Of a stretch of 60,280 bases of DNA, positions 23,876-32,133 are shown piece by piece. The first letter of the stretch is position 1, and the number at the start of each line of letters is the position of its first letter. Origin of the DNA: Opitutaceae bacterium (GTDB lineage: Bacteria; Verrucomicrobiota; Verrucomicrobiia; Opitutales; Opitutaceae); NCBI GenBank assembly GCA_028284235.1, contig JANQSC010000042.1:1-60280 (forward strand), read 5' to 3'. Made by a program: the position numbers and the translations under genes. Under the pieces are notes generated by a model. The model did no database searches, had not been told where the DNA came from, and saw only the letters and a list, made by a program, of their open reading frames with translations.

Positions 23876-25146
23876 AATTTTTCAATAGGTTGGGGTTGTG
23901 CCCGCGAACGGGCTTGAGCCGCGCGATCGCGGATTTGATGGAGAAATTCGTCGATTAACGCCGGCGGCATGCCAAAGTTCATCGCGTGGATGCCCGCTGC
24001 CCCGACTTCGATCACGTCCTCGGCAATTCGAAACGCCCATTCGAGGGCCGATCGCTGGAAATCGTTCTGATCCAGAATCGCATGGAGCGACGGGTCGACA
24101 TAAACGCCGGGGAGACGGCAGAGCACCTCGAAGGCCCGGCGACTCCCGACCAAGGGAAGCGACGGAATCGTGAGTTTCGGCTCGTCTTCGCGCCCCGCCC
24201 GCACTTGGCGGTACCATTCCGCAAAGGTGGGCGCGTGGGTAATGGCTTGGGTCTGACAGAAACGCGCCCCGGCGCTCCGCTTGAAGGCCAACCGCTCTAC
24301 ATTGACCGGCATCGGGACCGAAAACGGATTCGCCGCGCAGCCGAGATAGGGGGCCACGCCGAGCCCCTCGTTCCAGTACGCGAGCTGGCTATTGGCGAAG
24401 TGGATCATCTGCGAACTGTCCATCGGAAACCAGGTTTCCTGGTCGACCGCTCGTTTCGTCTGCGGCAACCAGTCCCCGGTGAGCAGCAGAAAATTCCGGT
24501 AGCCCATACCCATAGCCCGCTCCATTTCCTTGAGGAAATCCGCCTGATCGTGGTCGCGCCCGCAAAATTGAATAATCGGCTCCACCCCGTAGGCCTGCAC
24601 CACGCGGGCCGTCTCCGTCGAGTGGAGCGAGGGGACGCCTCCTGCGTTGGTCGTCGTATTCACCGCGTCGACGCTCGCTGTGACGCGCTCCATGATCCGC
24701 TCCACCTTCGATAAGCCCTTTTCCGTGAGCGGGGACGCGATCTCGAGCGTCACCACGAACTCGCCGCGGGCCATCTTCTCCGAGAGCCGGGAGCTCGCTT
24801 CCAAATGGGACGTATCAACAAAGGCCTGCTTGCGACGGGTCGCCCGGTCCTTGCCGTTCAAGAGATTGACATAACTGGCGGTGTTCAACAGCTCCGGAGC
24901 CGGTGGCAGGTGAATGCCGGTCGCGCTCGATTTCTTCGCCGTCTCGATATTCGTCCAAACGCAGTCCAGCTCCGGGATCACTTCACACTTTCCCTCCAAC
25001 GTTCCCCCGCAGGGTCCGTTCCGCAACCCCTTCGGGCAATTCATCGGACAGATCATGGCCGTGTGCGACAGGATGCACTGGCCGCAATGTTGACAGTCGA
25101 ACAGCGGGTCCTTGATGAGTTTTTCGGCTTCGAACAAGAGGTTCAT
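23872..25146 (-). CDS. MetV-MetF fusion: methylenetetrahydrofolate reductase
   Basis: A 424-residue protein. Residues about 10-70 form the Cys-rich MTHFR C-terminal-type (MetV) domain with eight cysteines (18, 21, 24, 33, 37, 46, 54, 62), likely metal or Fe-S binding. Residues about 100-410 are the MetF barrel (GEFVVTLEIASPLTEKG, PIIQFCGRDHDQADF, FLLLTGD). In acetogens MetV and MetF are separate partners in methyl-branch chemistry; here they are joined in the order V-F. As the first gene before a tetrahydrofolate demethylase and purU, it most likely runs toward oxidation of 5-methyl- to 5,10-methylene-tetrahydrofolate. Direction is inferred from context. Confidence 0.87.
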   Translation of the reverse strand: MNLLFEAEKLIKDPLFDCQHCGQCILSHTAMICPMNCPKGLRNGPCGGTLEGKCEVIPELDCVWTNIETAKKSSATGIHLPPAPELLNTASYVNLLNGKDRATRRKQAFVDTSHLEASSRLSEKMARGEFVVTLEIASPLTEKGLSKVERIMERVTASVDAVNTTTNAGGVPSLHSTETARVVQAYGVEPIIQFCGRDHDQADFLKEMERAMGMGYRNFLLLTGDWLPQTKRAVDQETWFPMDSSQMIHFANSQLAYWNEGLGVAPYLGCAANPFSVPMPVNVERLAFKRSAGARFCQTQAITHAPTFAEWYRQVRAGREDEPKLTIPSLPLVGSRRAFEVLCRLPGVYVDPSLHAILDQNDFQRSALEWAFRIAEDVIEVGAAGIHAMNFGMPPALIDEFLHQIRDRAAQARSRAQPQPIEKL

Positions 25147-25410
25147 TGCGGGCAGTTTCCGAGCCTCCCAGACTCCTCTCTTTCAACCTCGCCATCCATC
25201 AAAAAGAAGTCGCAAAACGGGCAATATTAGTCCTAAATTGGACAAATTCCGCTATTTTATAACTGACTAAACGACCTAAAAAATCTTGCGATTCAGGCAA
25301 TTTCACCAAAAAGACGAATAAGGTAGGGCCCGATCGCCGAGCGGGCCGCGTCAGTTGATCCATTCTCAAACGAAATACGGCCCGCTCGGCTCTACCATTG
25401 AACTACACCC
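25147..25410. promoter_or_regulatory. Divergent promoter region of the one-carbon operon and araC-type gene
   Basis: 264 bp between divergent genes. The middle (about 25225-25320) is A+T-rich, with TATAAAATAG readable on the minus strand as a possible -10 region for the operon. The part next to the regulator gene holds an inverted repeat (25322-25397). No individual operator could be assigned. Confidence 0.45.
25322..25397. repeat. GGTAGGG-type inverted repeat
   Basis: GGTAG at the left and CTACC at the right, with an inner perfect 13-bp stem GCCGAGCGGGCCG/CGGCCCGCTCGGC. An 8-bp insertion unbalances the left arm. It resembles the repeat at 21579 in design but not in exact sequence. It lies 13 bp before the AraC-type start, so it could also affect that mRNA's leader. 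Confidence 0.7.
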
Positions 25411-26217
25411 ATGGAAACCCAAGCTCCCGTCGAAGTTCAAATCCCTCCCCACGGAGTCGCCGTTCTGGAGAGCCGCCACCGAGCGGACTTCTTCATGCCC
25501 TGGAGAAGCGATTCCTACGCGAAGGTACTCTACGTCCTGAGCGGCTCCGGCCGCCTCTGTTTGGAGAACCGCGAACAGGCGCTCGGCCCAGAGCAAATCA
25601 TCCTCATACCCTCGGAAATTCAGCACCGTCTCGTAGACGAGCACGGCAAGCCCGTCTGGCTTCTCGGCCTCTGCATCGACATTGAAAACCCCGCCTGGTC
25701 CGAAGTCGCAAACGCCCTCTTTTCCGGCGCCGAAGTCGTAGCCAACCCGTCCTTGATTCAGGAAAGCGTAACCGGTCTCAAACGCTTGCTCTACGAGCAG
25801 TCCGCCCGTAAACCCGGCTGGCAGGAAATGCAAATCGCCCTCTGCGGAACGCTGCTGGTAAAACTGCTGCGCGGACGCGGGGAACCCGGCGAAATGAAGG
25901 CGATCGACCGCGTCGCTTGGTACGCGGACGAACTGACGTCCAGCTTCTACCTGAACGAACGAATCGACGAGGTCGCCCAGCGCTTAAGCCTCAGCCGACG
26001 ACGCTTCACCCAGCTCTTTCGCGAAGCGACCGGTGAACCCTGGCTGCAACGCCTCAGGTCTCTGCGAGTCGAACACGCCTGCCGACTCCTTAAAGAGACG
26101 GACCGATCCACCAAAGCCATCGCCTTCGAATGCGGATTCGAAAGCCTCTCCCAGTTCTTCCGGACCTTCAAACAGATCAAAGGAATGACGCCCGGTAAAT
26201 GGCGGGAGAGACTGTGA
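25411..26217 (+). CDS. AraC family transcriptional regulator
   Basis: A 268-residue regulator with an N-terminal cupin-type sensing domain (about residues 10-130, VLYVLSGSGRLCLENREQAL, PSEIQHRLVDEHG) and a C-terminal double helix-turn-helix (about 170-268: LNERIDEVAQRLSLSRRRFT and IAFECGFESLSQFFRTFKQI). It is divergent from the MetV-MetF/LigM-like/PurU operon and is the obvious candidate for its inducer-responsive activator. The inducer would be the methoxylated substrate or a derivative, which is inference. Confidence 0.92.
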   Translation: METQAPVEVQIPPHGVAVLESRHRADFFMPWRSDSYAKVLYVLSGSGRLCLENREQALGPEQIILIPSEIQHRLVDEHGKPVWLLGLCIDIENPAWSEVANALFSGAEVVANPSLIQESVTGLKRLLYEQSARKPGWQEMQIALCGTLLVKLLRGRGEPGEMKAIDRVAWYADELTSSFYLNERIDEVAQRLSLSRRRFTQLFREATGEPWLQRLRSLRVEHACRLLKETDRSTKAIAFECGFESLSQFFRTFKQIKGMTPGKWRERL

Positions 26218-26222
26218 AAATT

Positions 26223-26302
26223 CGCCCACAGATAGCGCAGATGAACGCAGATAGTCCTCCTCTAGAAAATTCATCTGCGTTCATCTGCGCTATCTGTGGG
26301 CG
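26223..26302. repeat. Perfect 30-bp inverted repeat, CGCAGATGAACGCAGAT type
   Basis: Arms at 26223-26252 and 26273-26302 are exact reverse complements with a 20-bp loop, starting 6 bp after the regulator stop. It could act as a terminator or protect the 3' end. The inner words (CAGATAGCGCAGATGAACGC) are of a kind I have seen in many environmental bacterial genomes. Confidence 0.85.
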
Positions 26303-26391
26303 ACAACAACCCCGGCCAAATCCTAGGGCAAAAACGTAAATTTCCCGTTAAGAATTGATTTGCCCCATCGTTGTCACCTAGATTGTGGCTC

Positions 26392-27801
26392 ATGCGTACC
26401 CTAACTCGAGTCACGCTGCTGGCTGTTTTCGCTACCCTGACCGCCTCGGCATCCGACCGCCCCAATATCGTATTTCTCCTCGCCGACGATCTCGGCTGGA
26501 CCGGCACCGCCTCGTTCGGGAGCGATTTCTACGAAACCCCCAATCTCGACCGTCTCGCCTCAAAGGGAATGTCCTTCACCCAGGCCTACTCCGCCTGCAC
26601 TGTCTGCTCCCCCACGCGAGCGAGCATCATGACCGGCATGTACCCCGCCCGGCTCCGGCTGACCGATTTCATCTCCGGGCAAAACCGGCCCTACGCGCGC
26701 ATGACCATTCCCGACTGGAACAAAGGTCTGGAGAAACGCCACGTCACTATCCCCGAAGCGCTGAAAGAGGGAGGCTACCGCGCCATCCACATTGGGAAAT
26801 GGCACCTCGACTACCCCGACCAGGACAACCAAGGCCCGACCGCCCACGGCTTCGACGTCTCCCACGAGAAACCCGCCGGAACACGCGGCTACTACATTTC
26901 CGAGAAAACCGTCAAGGAGCTCGGTCTCGAATCCAACTACGCGACCGACTACCTCACCGACAAAGCGATCGAGGAAATCGAGAAATCCCGCGGCCAGCCC
27001 TTCTTCCTCTACTTTGCCTACCACACGCCGCATACGCCCATTCAAGGGAGAGAGGATCTCGTCGCCTACTTTGAGGAAAAAGTGGATACAAACAAAATTC
27101 ACAAAAACCCAGTCTACGCCGCGATGGTCAAGAGCCTCGATATGAGCGTCGGTCGCCTCGTGGACAGCCTCAAGAAAAACGGCCAACTCGACAACACGCT
27201 CATCGTATTCACCTCCGACAACGGCGGCTTGACCCAGCGATACGGCAAGCACGACAACTTCACCGAAAACCTGCCGCTCCGACGCGGCAAAGGGTCCGCC
27301 TACGAGGGCGGCGTGCGCGTGCCCGCCATCGCTAGCTGGCCCGGGACGATTCCCGAAGGCGCAACCAGCGGCACTCCGATTATCAGCAACGACTACTACC
27401 CGACATTTCTCGCCGCCGCCGGCATCGAAGGCGATTCCGGGCACAACGCCAATCTCGACGGCGTCAACCTGATGCCCGTCTTTCGAAACCCCAACAAGGC
27501 GATCAAACGCCATCTCTACTGGCACTACCCGCACTACCACGCGGGAGGCGACGGCCCCTACAGCGCAGTTCGAAACGACTTGTGGCGGCTGGTCGAATTT
27601 CACGAAACCGGCAACGTCGAATTGTATCGAATCGATCGGGACATCGGCGAAACCGAGAACCGTGCCGAGATCAACCTAAAGACGCGGGACCAGCTCAAAA
27701 TCAAGCTGCAGAAGTGGCGCAAATCGATCGCCGCCCAAATGCCGACGCCTAACCCGAACCACGATCCCGAACGCGAAACCGAGGTCGCTAGAAACCGCTA
27801 A
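26392..27801 (+). CDS. Secreted sulfatase
   Basis: A 469-residue type I sulfatase. The ATG at 26392 is chosen over the TTG at 26371 because it starts a normal signal peptide (residues 1-21). Motifs are LADDLGWTG, active-site C72-S-P-T-R ASIMTG, GKWHLDYP, YHTPHTPIQG and SDNGG. It is similar to arylsulfatase A/choline-sulfatase-like enzymes of marine degraders. The stop codon runs into a REP-like element. Formylglycine generation must be provided by a gene elsewhere. Confidence 0.93.
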   Translation: MRTLTRVTLLAVFATLTASASDRPNIVFLLADDLGWTGTASFGSDFYETPNLDRLASKGMSFTQAYSACTVCSPTRASIMTGMYPARLRLTDFISGQNRPYARMTIPDWNKGLEKRHVTIPEALKEGGYRAIHIGKWHLDYPDQDNQGPTAHGFDVSHEKPAGTRGYYISEKTVKELGLESNYATDYLTDKAIEEIEKSRGQPFFLYFAYHTPHTPIQGREDLVAYFEEKVDTNKIHKNPVYAAMVKSLDMSVGRLVDSLKKNGQLDNTLIVFTSDNGGLTQRYGKHDNFTENLPLRRGKGSAYEGGVRVPAIASWPGTIPEGATSGTPIISNDYYPTFLAAAGIEGDSGHNANLDGVNLMPVFRNPNKAIKRHLYWHYPHYHAGGDGPYSAVRNDLWRLVEFHETGNVELYRIDRDIGETENRAEINLKTRDQLKIKLQKWRKSIAAQMPTPNPNHDPERETEVARNR

Positions 27802-27871
27802 ACGCGCCGGGACGGTGCGTTCCACCGTAGGTCTTGACGGAAGAGGGTGGAACGCGTCGTCCCGACGCGTT
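27801..27871. repeat. REP-like double hairpin
   Basis: Units at 27801-27826 and 27846-27871. The left stem has a G-T wobble (AACGCGCC/GGTGCGTT); the right has AACGCGTC/GACGCGTT. Both keep pairing. It overlaps the last base of the sulfatase stop. The downstream flank TTTTCTCAAGC also follows the copy at 30071. Confidence 0.8.
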
Positions 27872-27910
27872 TTCTCAAGCAAGAAAATCGAGAATCTGAC
27901 GCGTGTGCAC

Positions 27911-29143
27911 TTAGTCAGACCCTCCCCGCAGCGATTCGAAAACCGTATTCAATACACGGATATGCGCTTCGCGGGTCATTTCCGTACGGCGTTCAAACGG
28001 AGTACCGTCGTCCTGCAAATACGTCCGTTTCATCCGACCTTCCGGAAATCGGCTGTCGTTGCCATGGCTGCCGATTAACTGGCACTTGAACACGCCCACG
28101 ATGTACGGAGCGTCGAACGCGTCATAAAGAAACTGATTCGTGTCCTCGGTCGCTTCCCGCTCGTTTTTGATCGTTCCCTCCGAGTTGACAAAGGTTGTAT
28201 CCAAACTGAATGGCGCCGCCCAGTCGATGATCAGTATCGGCCTTCCGGTTACCGCTTGCTCGCGATCCCAACGCTCGCGCTGGAAAAGCTGCCACTCGGG
28301 CGGGCGTTGCGGAGAGCGAATGAGAGCCTGGGTGCAAAAAACGTCCACATGCTTGCCCACGGACCGAATCACCGGATCGGATAAATCGCTGTCCAACTGG
28401 AATCGCTCGCCGAAGAGAAGGTGATTGGGCGCCGCCTCGCGAACCACCGACGCCACCAGCCCGTATAGCGTGTCCGCGACCATTCCCAAGAAATCGTCGT
28501 CGGACGCGTCCGGATTCGCCTCGAAAAACTCATCGTATGCAAGCCGACCCGGAGATCCCTCCGGCAGCGCCTTGTGGTAGCCCGCCCGACGCTGATTCCA
28601 GATCGGCAAATCCGGACACGCGATACCTAGAACGAACGGATCGTCTCGAATCGGGCTCACCTGCTCGAACACGCTCTCCCGAAACGCCGCCTGCACCTCC
28701 GGATCGAATATATCGAACTGGAACTTGCCCTGAACCGGGAAGCGAACGTTCAAAACGTATGGCATCTCCCTAGCCAATCGCGGATCGATCGGCGCGTACG
28801 CCTCCCCCGCATTCAGGGCCAAGTTCCGAACTTCCTCGAACAAAAACTCCGCCGCCTTCGGCTCAATTCCGCCGAACCGCGCGAGCAGTGGCCCATTCTG
28901 CGACGGATCCGCCAAGAACTTCCCAATGTGATTGGCCCCCAAGGCGACAAACGGATGCCCGCTCGGCGTAATGAAACAATCCCGACCGTTAATTCGGTCC
29001 AACCGGAAAAACCCAGTCGCCTCCCGCTCGATTCCAACGAAACCACCAAACTTATCCAACCGCGGCATCTCGGCCGACTGAGGGGAACAGCCCCCAAACA
29101 AGAACGAAACGACTAAGATAAGTAGGGGTACAATTGCTTTCAT
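27911..29143 (-). CDS. Lipoprotein, agarase-like TIM-barrel glycoside hydrolase candidate
   Basis: A 410-residue protein with lipobox LFGGC (Cys19). DKFGGFVGIEREATGFFRLD, followed by GRDCFITPSGHPFVALGANHI, is the standard opening of agarase-like GH-A barrels in PVC and Bacteroidota genomes. Later WNQRRAGYHKALPEGSPGRL and LIIDWAAPF fit barrel strands. Catalytic acids cannot be placed with certainty; GERFQLDSD (Glu) and IDWAAPF are candidates. It may cleave a galactan-type algal polymer at the cell surface next to sulfatases. The family call is moderate. Confidence 0.62.
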   Translation of the reverse strand: MKAIVPLLILVVSFLFGGCSPQSAEMPRLDKFGGFVGIEREATGFFRLDRINGRDCFITPSGHPFVALGANHIGKFLADPSQNGPLLARFGGIEPKAAEFLFEEVRNLALNAGEAYAPIDPRLAREMPYVLNVRFPVQGKFQFDIFDPEVQAAFRESVFEQVSPIRDDPFVLGIACPDLPIWNQRRAGYHKALPEGSPGRLAYDEFFEANPDASDDDFLGMVADTLYGLVASVVREAAPNHLLFGERFQLDSDLSDPVIRSVGKHVDVFCTQALIRSPQRPPEWQLFQRERWDREQAVTGRPILIIDWAAPFSLDTTFVNSEGTIKNEREATEDTNQFLYDAFDAPYIVGVFKCQLIGSHGNDSRFPEGRMKRTYLQDDGTPFERRTEMTREAHIRVLNTVFESLRGGSD

Positions 29144-29254
29144 CTACGCAGTTCAAAACTGCAAGGGAATCCCCGCCGCAACAATCAAAATCCAAGCCCG
29201 AACGTCCAATTCGCGCGTCTCAACGAGAATCCCTGCACCTCCACAACACGCCCC

Positions 29255-29992
29255 ATGCATCGATTCCCCGTCTTAGCCGTATTCTTCGCACTCTCCGCCG
29301 CGCCCGCGATCGCCGGCGACGAACTCAAACCGCTACTCGCGGTCCCCGACACGCTCGCTCTCGCCAAGGACTTTTCGACTCCCGAACGCCTGGAGCGGGA
29401 TACCTGGCAGCAACGCCAGCACACGCGCTGGGCCGTCGAGGACGGCGTGCTTCGAGGTCGTCCCTCCACGCTCGAATACCAGAAATCGACGACGCATCAT
29501 CAAGGTTTCGAGCCACGCGTCAGCTGCCCGGCGACTCCCGAGGAGTTTGTCGCCAAGTTTTCCATACGATTCATCGGAGGATCGGAAACCAATATCGCCC
29601 CCTTCATCGAGTTCGGCCACCACGTGGCCCGCGTCCGGTTCAGCGAGGAGGGTGTATTCTTGCTCGCGGACGGCGAGTCCGTACAACTAGACGCTTCCAA
29701 CGCGCTCGCACTCGAATCTGGAAAGTGGCTCCACGCCCTCGCCGAGTTGAAAGGGGAGGAATTCGTCATCCAGTTCGCCGGCGGACCCACTCTCTTCGCA
29801 AAACACCCCAGCTACGCCCAACCGGTCAAAAGCGGCGGCGCGGGATTCGGAGTCGCCGGAACCAAAGGGGGGATCGTCGAAATCGACGACGTGGAGCTTT
29901 GGACCATAAAGCCCAAGCCCCAACCCGATTGGGAACAAACGAAAAAGCGCTTCGATCGCTACGAACCCGTGATCTTGAAAGAGCGGAAATAG
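29255..29992 (+). CDS. Exported DUF1080/LamG-like protein
   Basis: A 245-residue protein with a signal peptide (residues 1-20). The beta-sandwich pattern (WAVEDGVLRGRPSTLEYQKS, FVAKFSIRFIGGSETNI, GGAGFGVAGTKGGIVEIDDVELW) resembles DUF1080/laminin-G-like domains found with sulfatases in PVC genomes. Similarity to typical DUF1080 is looser than at 31464 or 40991. It may bind or hydrolyse a sugar derivative; no catalytic residues are assigned. Confidence 0.6.
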   Translation: MHRFPVLAVFFALSAAPAIAGDELKPLLAVPDTLALAKDFSTPERLERDTWQQRQHTRWAVEDGVLRGRPSTLEYQKSTTHHQGFEPRVSCPATPEEFVAKFSIRFIGGSETNIAPFIEFGHHVARVRFSEEGVFLLADGESVQLDASNALALESGKWLHALAELKGEEFVIQFAGGPTLFAKHPSYAQPVKSGGAGFGVAGTKGGIVEIDDVELWTIKPKPQPDWEQTKKRFDRYEPVILKERK

Positions 29993-30531
29993 GCCATCAG
30001 CCCGCCAAATACCCCGACTTGTCGTTGGCTCTGGCAAGATCGCGTTCCACCTTCCTTCGTCCGAACCTGTGGTGGAACGCGACGTCCCGGCGCGTTTTCT
30101 CAAGCCAGAGATTCGAAACACTTACCAGAAGAGAGACGATCCAGAGAGAATCGACCTGTAATCGTCGAATCACTACAGATCGACTCCCGAACACCTCCAT
30201 TGCTCAACCCGAACGCACTCGCCCAACCAGAACGGCGGCCTGGAAAACCAAGCCGCCGCCATTGTACTAGTACTTTGATCAGCCTAGAAGTGTGTTTACC
30301 ATCGCCACGCTCGAGCGTTTGAAAGCGTGACCGCGAGCCCTGCCCCGCCGAAATGCATGGGTGGGCCGGAAACGAAGTTGAAAAGGAGAGGATGCATGGG
30401 CTGCATCTGAAATTGAGGGTAAAAAGGGGATAATCGAGTGGGGAGACCGATCGCAATTGAGGATGCCTCGCAAGATCGCAATCAATAGGAGCAGTGTCAA
30501 AACCATTCTCCGCGGTCCACGCCGCTAAACC
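29993..30531. other. Intergenic region with hairpins, no gene seen
   Basis: 539 bp. It holds a REP-like element (30041-30096) and a strong hairpin GGCGGCCTGG/CCAAGCCGCC (30234-30257). Short open frames (for example 30279-30506 on minus) have no convincing start or composition. A further 9-bp hairpin, CGACTGGCT/AGCCAGTCG at 30538-30559, overlaps the end of the next minus-strand gene and may serve as its terminator. Confidence 0.5.
30041..30096. repeat. REP-like element, left unit truncated
   Basis: The right unit 30071-30096 is complete (GGTGGAACGCGACGTCCCGG then CGCGTT). Of the left unit only CGCGTTCCACC (30041-30051) remains. The flank after it, TTTTCTCAAGC, is the same as at 27871. Confidence 0.72.
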
Positions 30532-31314
30532 CTATTTCGACTGGCTGAATAGCCAGTCGAGAATCGCCCGATTCGAATAGGTAGGCGCCCAGGCATTGTG
30601 CCCCGTGTCCTCGAATTCCGTGTAAATCGGACGCCCGCCCGCTTCCCGGAGGGCCGCGACCATGTCCCGTGACCGCTGCGTTTGCACGACCGTGTCCCGA
30701 TCACCGTGCGTGACCCAAATCGGCAGCCCGCTCAATTTCCTGGCTTCGGCCGTGTCCCCGCCACCGCACACGGGAATGGCGGCAGCGAAAAAAAGCGGCC
30801 GCCTCTGGACAATGTCCCAAGTCGCGAACCCGCCCATGGACAAGCCCGTGACGTAGATCCGCTTCGGGTCCACCGGACGAGTCGCCACGATCGAATCGAT
30901 CAACTCGATCGCCAATCGCATCGACTCCGAGGGATCGAGCGGCATCGTGTGCGACCAGTCGCCCCAGGGCGTGTCCACCCACTGTTTCCCCTCCGGGCAT
31001 TGCGGGGCGACGACGATCCCCGCCTGCCCGCTCGACTCCAAATAAGCGGCGATATCGCCCACGCTGTGCTTCAGCTGGGCCGTGTTGTCCGATCCCCGCT
31101 CGCCGGCGCCATGAAAGAAAATCACCAAGGGAACACCCGTCTCCGAATCCTCGCCCGGAGAGGCAAACTCCCGGTAAAGCAACTTGCCCCCATCCTTAGA
31201 TTCGAACGTCTTCGCCTCGAAATCCTCCTGCGCTTCAACAGCCGACGCGCCCGACAAAAACGCGGCCAACGCCGCAGCCCACATTACTAGTAAACGAAAA
31301 AAGTTACGATTCAT
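30532..31314 (-). CDS. Secreted alpha/beta hydrolase (PHB depolymerase/esterase-like)
   Basis: A 260-residue protein from the ATG at 31314 (ATGs at 31326 and 31335 are also possible), with a signal peptide over about residues 1-29. The esterase core shows FFHGAGERGS (oxyanion loop), nucleophile motif GLSMGG, acid in HGDRDTVV and base in DTGHNAW. This is the layout of the planctomycete-type phospholipase/PHB-depolymerase-like esterases often found beside sulfatases. It may remove acetyl or other ester groups from polysaccharides. It resembles the second half of the double hydrolase at 51093. Confidence 0.87.
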   Translation of the reverse strand: MNRNFFRLLVMWAAALAAFLSGASAVEAQEDFEAKTFESKDGGKLLYREFASPGEDSETGVPLVIFFHGAGERGSDNTAQLKHSVGDIAAYLESSGQAGIVVAPQCPEGKQWVDTPWGDWSHTMPLDPSESMRLAIELIDSIVATRPVDPKRIYVTGLSMGGFATWDIVQRRPLFFAAAIPVCGGGDTAEARKLSGLPIWVTHGDRDTVVQTQRSRDMVAALREAGGRPIYTEFEDTGHNAWAPTYSNRAILDWLFSQSK

Positions 31315-31463
31315 ACCCTCCAGCATCGCGTCCAACCGACGCGATGCAATCGGAGAAATCGCAAATCGCCCCTTCCAATCGAGCCGCCCAAACCGTAACT
31401 CCTGTATAACGCTGGACTGCCTTCGCGCCGCATGGCAATCTACTCGAAACTAACCCTGATACT

Positions 31464-32120
31464 ATGACACGATTTCTCGCCTTTCTCGCCTCCCTCAGCC
31501 TCTCCGCCTCCCTCTTCGCCGGGCCACCTAAAGGCTACATCACCCTTTTCGACGGCAAGAGCCTCGACGGCTGGAGCTTCATACCCTCCGAGGTCCGCCC
31601 CGTCTGGCAAGCCGATGCCGAAAAAGGCACCCTCGGCCGCGTCGGCCGCAACGGCGCCATTTGGACCGACGATTCCTATAGCGACTTCGTCCTCGACCTC
31701 GAGTTCAAGCTCAGCCGCAATTGCAACAGCGGGATCTTCATCCGCTCCGATCCCCAGAACCCCGTCCAAGGCGGATTTGAAATCCAACTCTACGACTCCC
31801 ACAAAAAAGACGTCATCGGATCCCACGACTGCGGCGCCCTCTACGACGCCGTCGTCCCCAGCGCCAACGCCGTTAAACCCGCCGGCGAATGGAACCGCAT
31901 CCAGATTCACTGTAAAGGCCCCCTTATCAAAGTCACCCTCAACGGCCAGTCCATCGTCACCGCCAACCTCGACAAGTGGACCACTCCGAAAATGAACCCC
32001 GACGGCACCAAGAACAAATTCAAAACCGCCCTCAAAGACCTGCCGCGCTCCGGCCATATCGGCTTCCAGGATCACGGCCACAACGTCTGGTTCCGGAACG
32101 TCTACCTGAAGAAACTGTAA
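31464..32120 (+). CDS. DUF1080 (3-keto-disaccharide hydrolase-type) protein
   Basis: A 218-residue exported protein with a signal peptide (residues 1-19). Classic DUF1080 features: ITLFDGKSLDGWSF, SDFVLDLEFKLSRNCNSGIFIRSD, EWNRIQIHCKG, and the end SGHIGFQDHGHNVWFRNVYLKKL. The family has a concanavalin-like fold, and some members cleave 3-keto-glycosides. It is the first gene of a + strand run with three sulfatases; the next starts 13 bp later. Confidence 0.92.
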   Translation: MTRFLAFLASLSLSASLFAGPPKGYITLFDGKSLDGWSFIPSEVRPVWQADAEKGTLGRVGRNGAIWTDDSYSDFVLDLEFKLSRNCNSGIFIRSDPQNPVQGGFEIQLYDSHKKDVIGSHDCGALYDAVVPSANAVKPAGEWNRIQIHCKGPLIKVTLNGQSIVTANLDKWTTPKMNPDGTKNKFKTALKDLPRSGHIGFQDHGHNVWFRNVYLKKL

Positions 32121-32133
32121 CGCCTCTCCCGCT

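Noticed and set aside
30279-30506. 75-codon minus-strand frame with a hydrophobic start
   Set aside because: The rest is Arg/Ser/His-rich and the frame overlaps other equal candidates; no ribosome-binding site or family.
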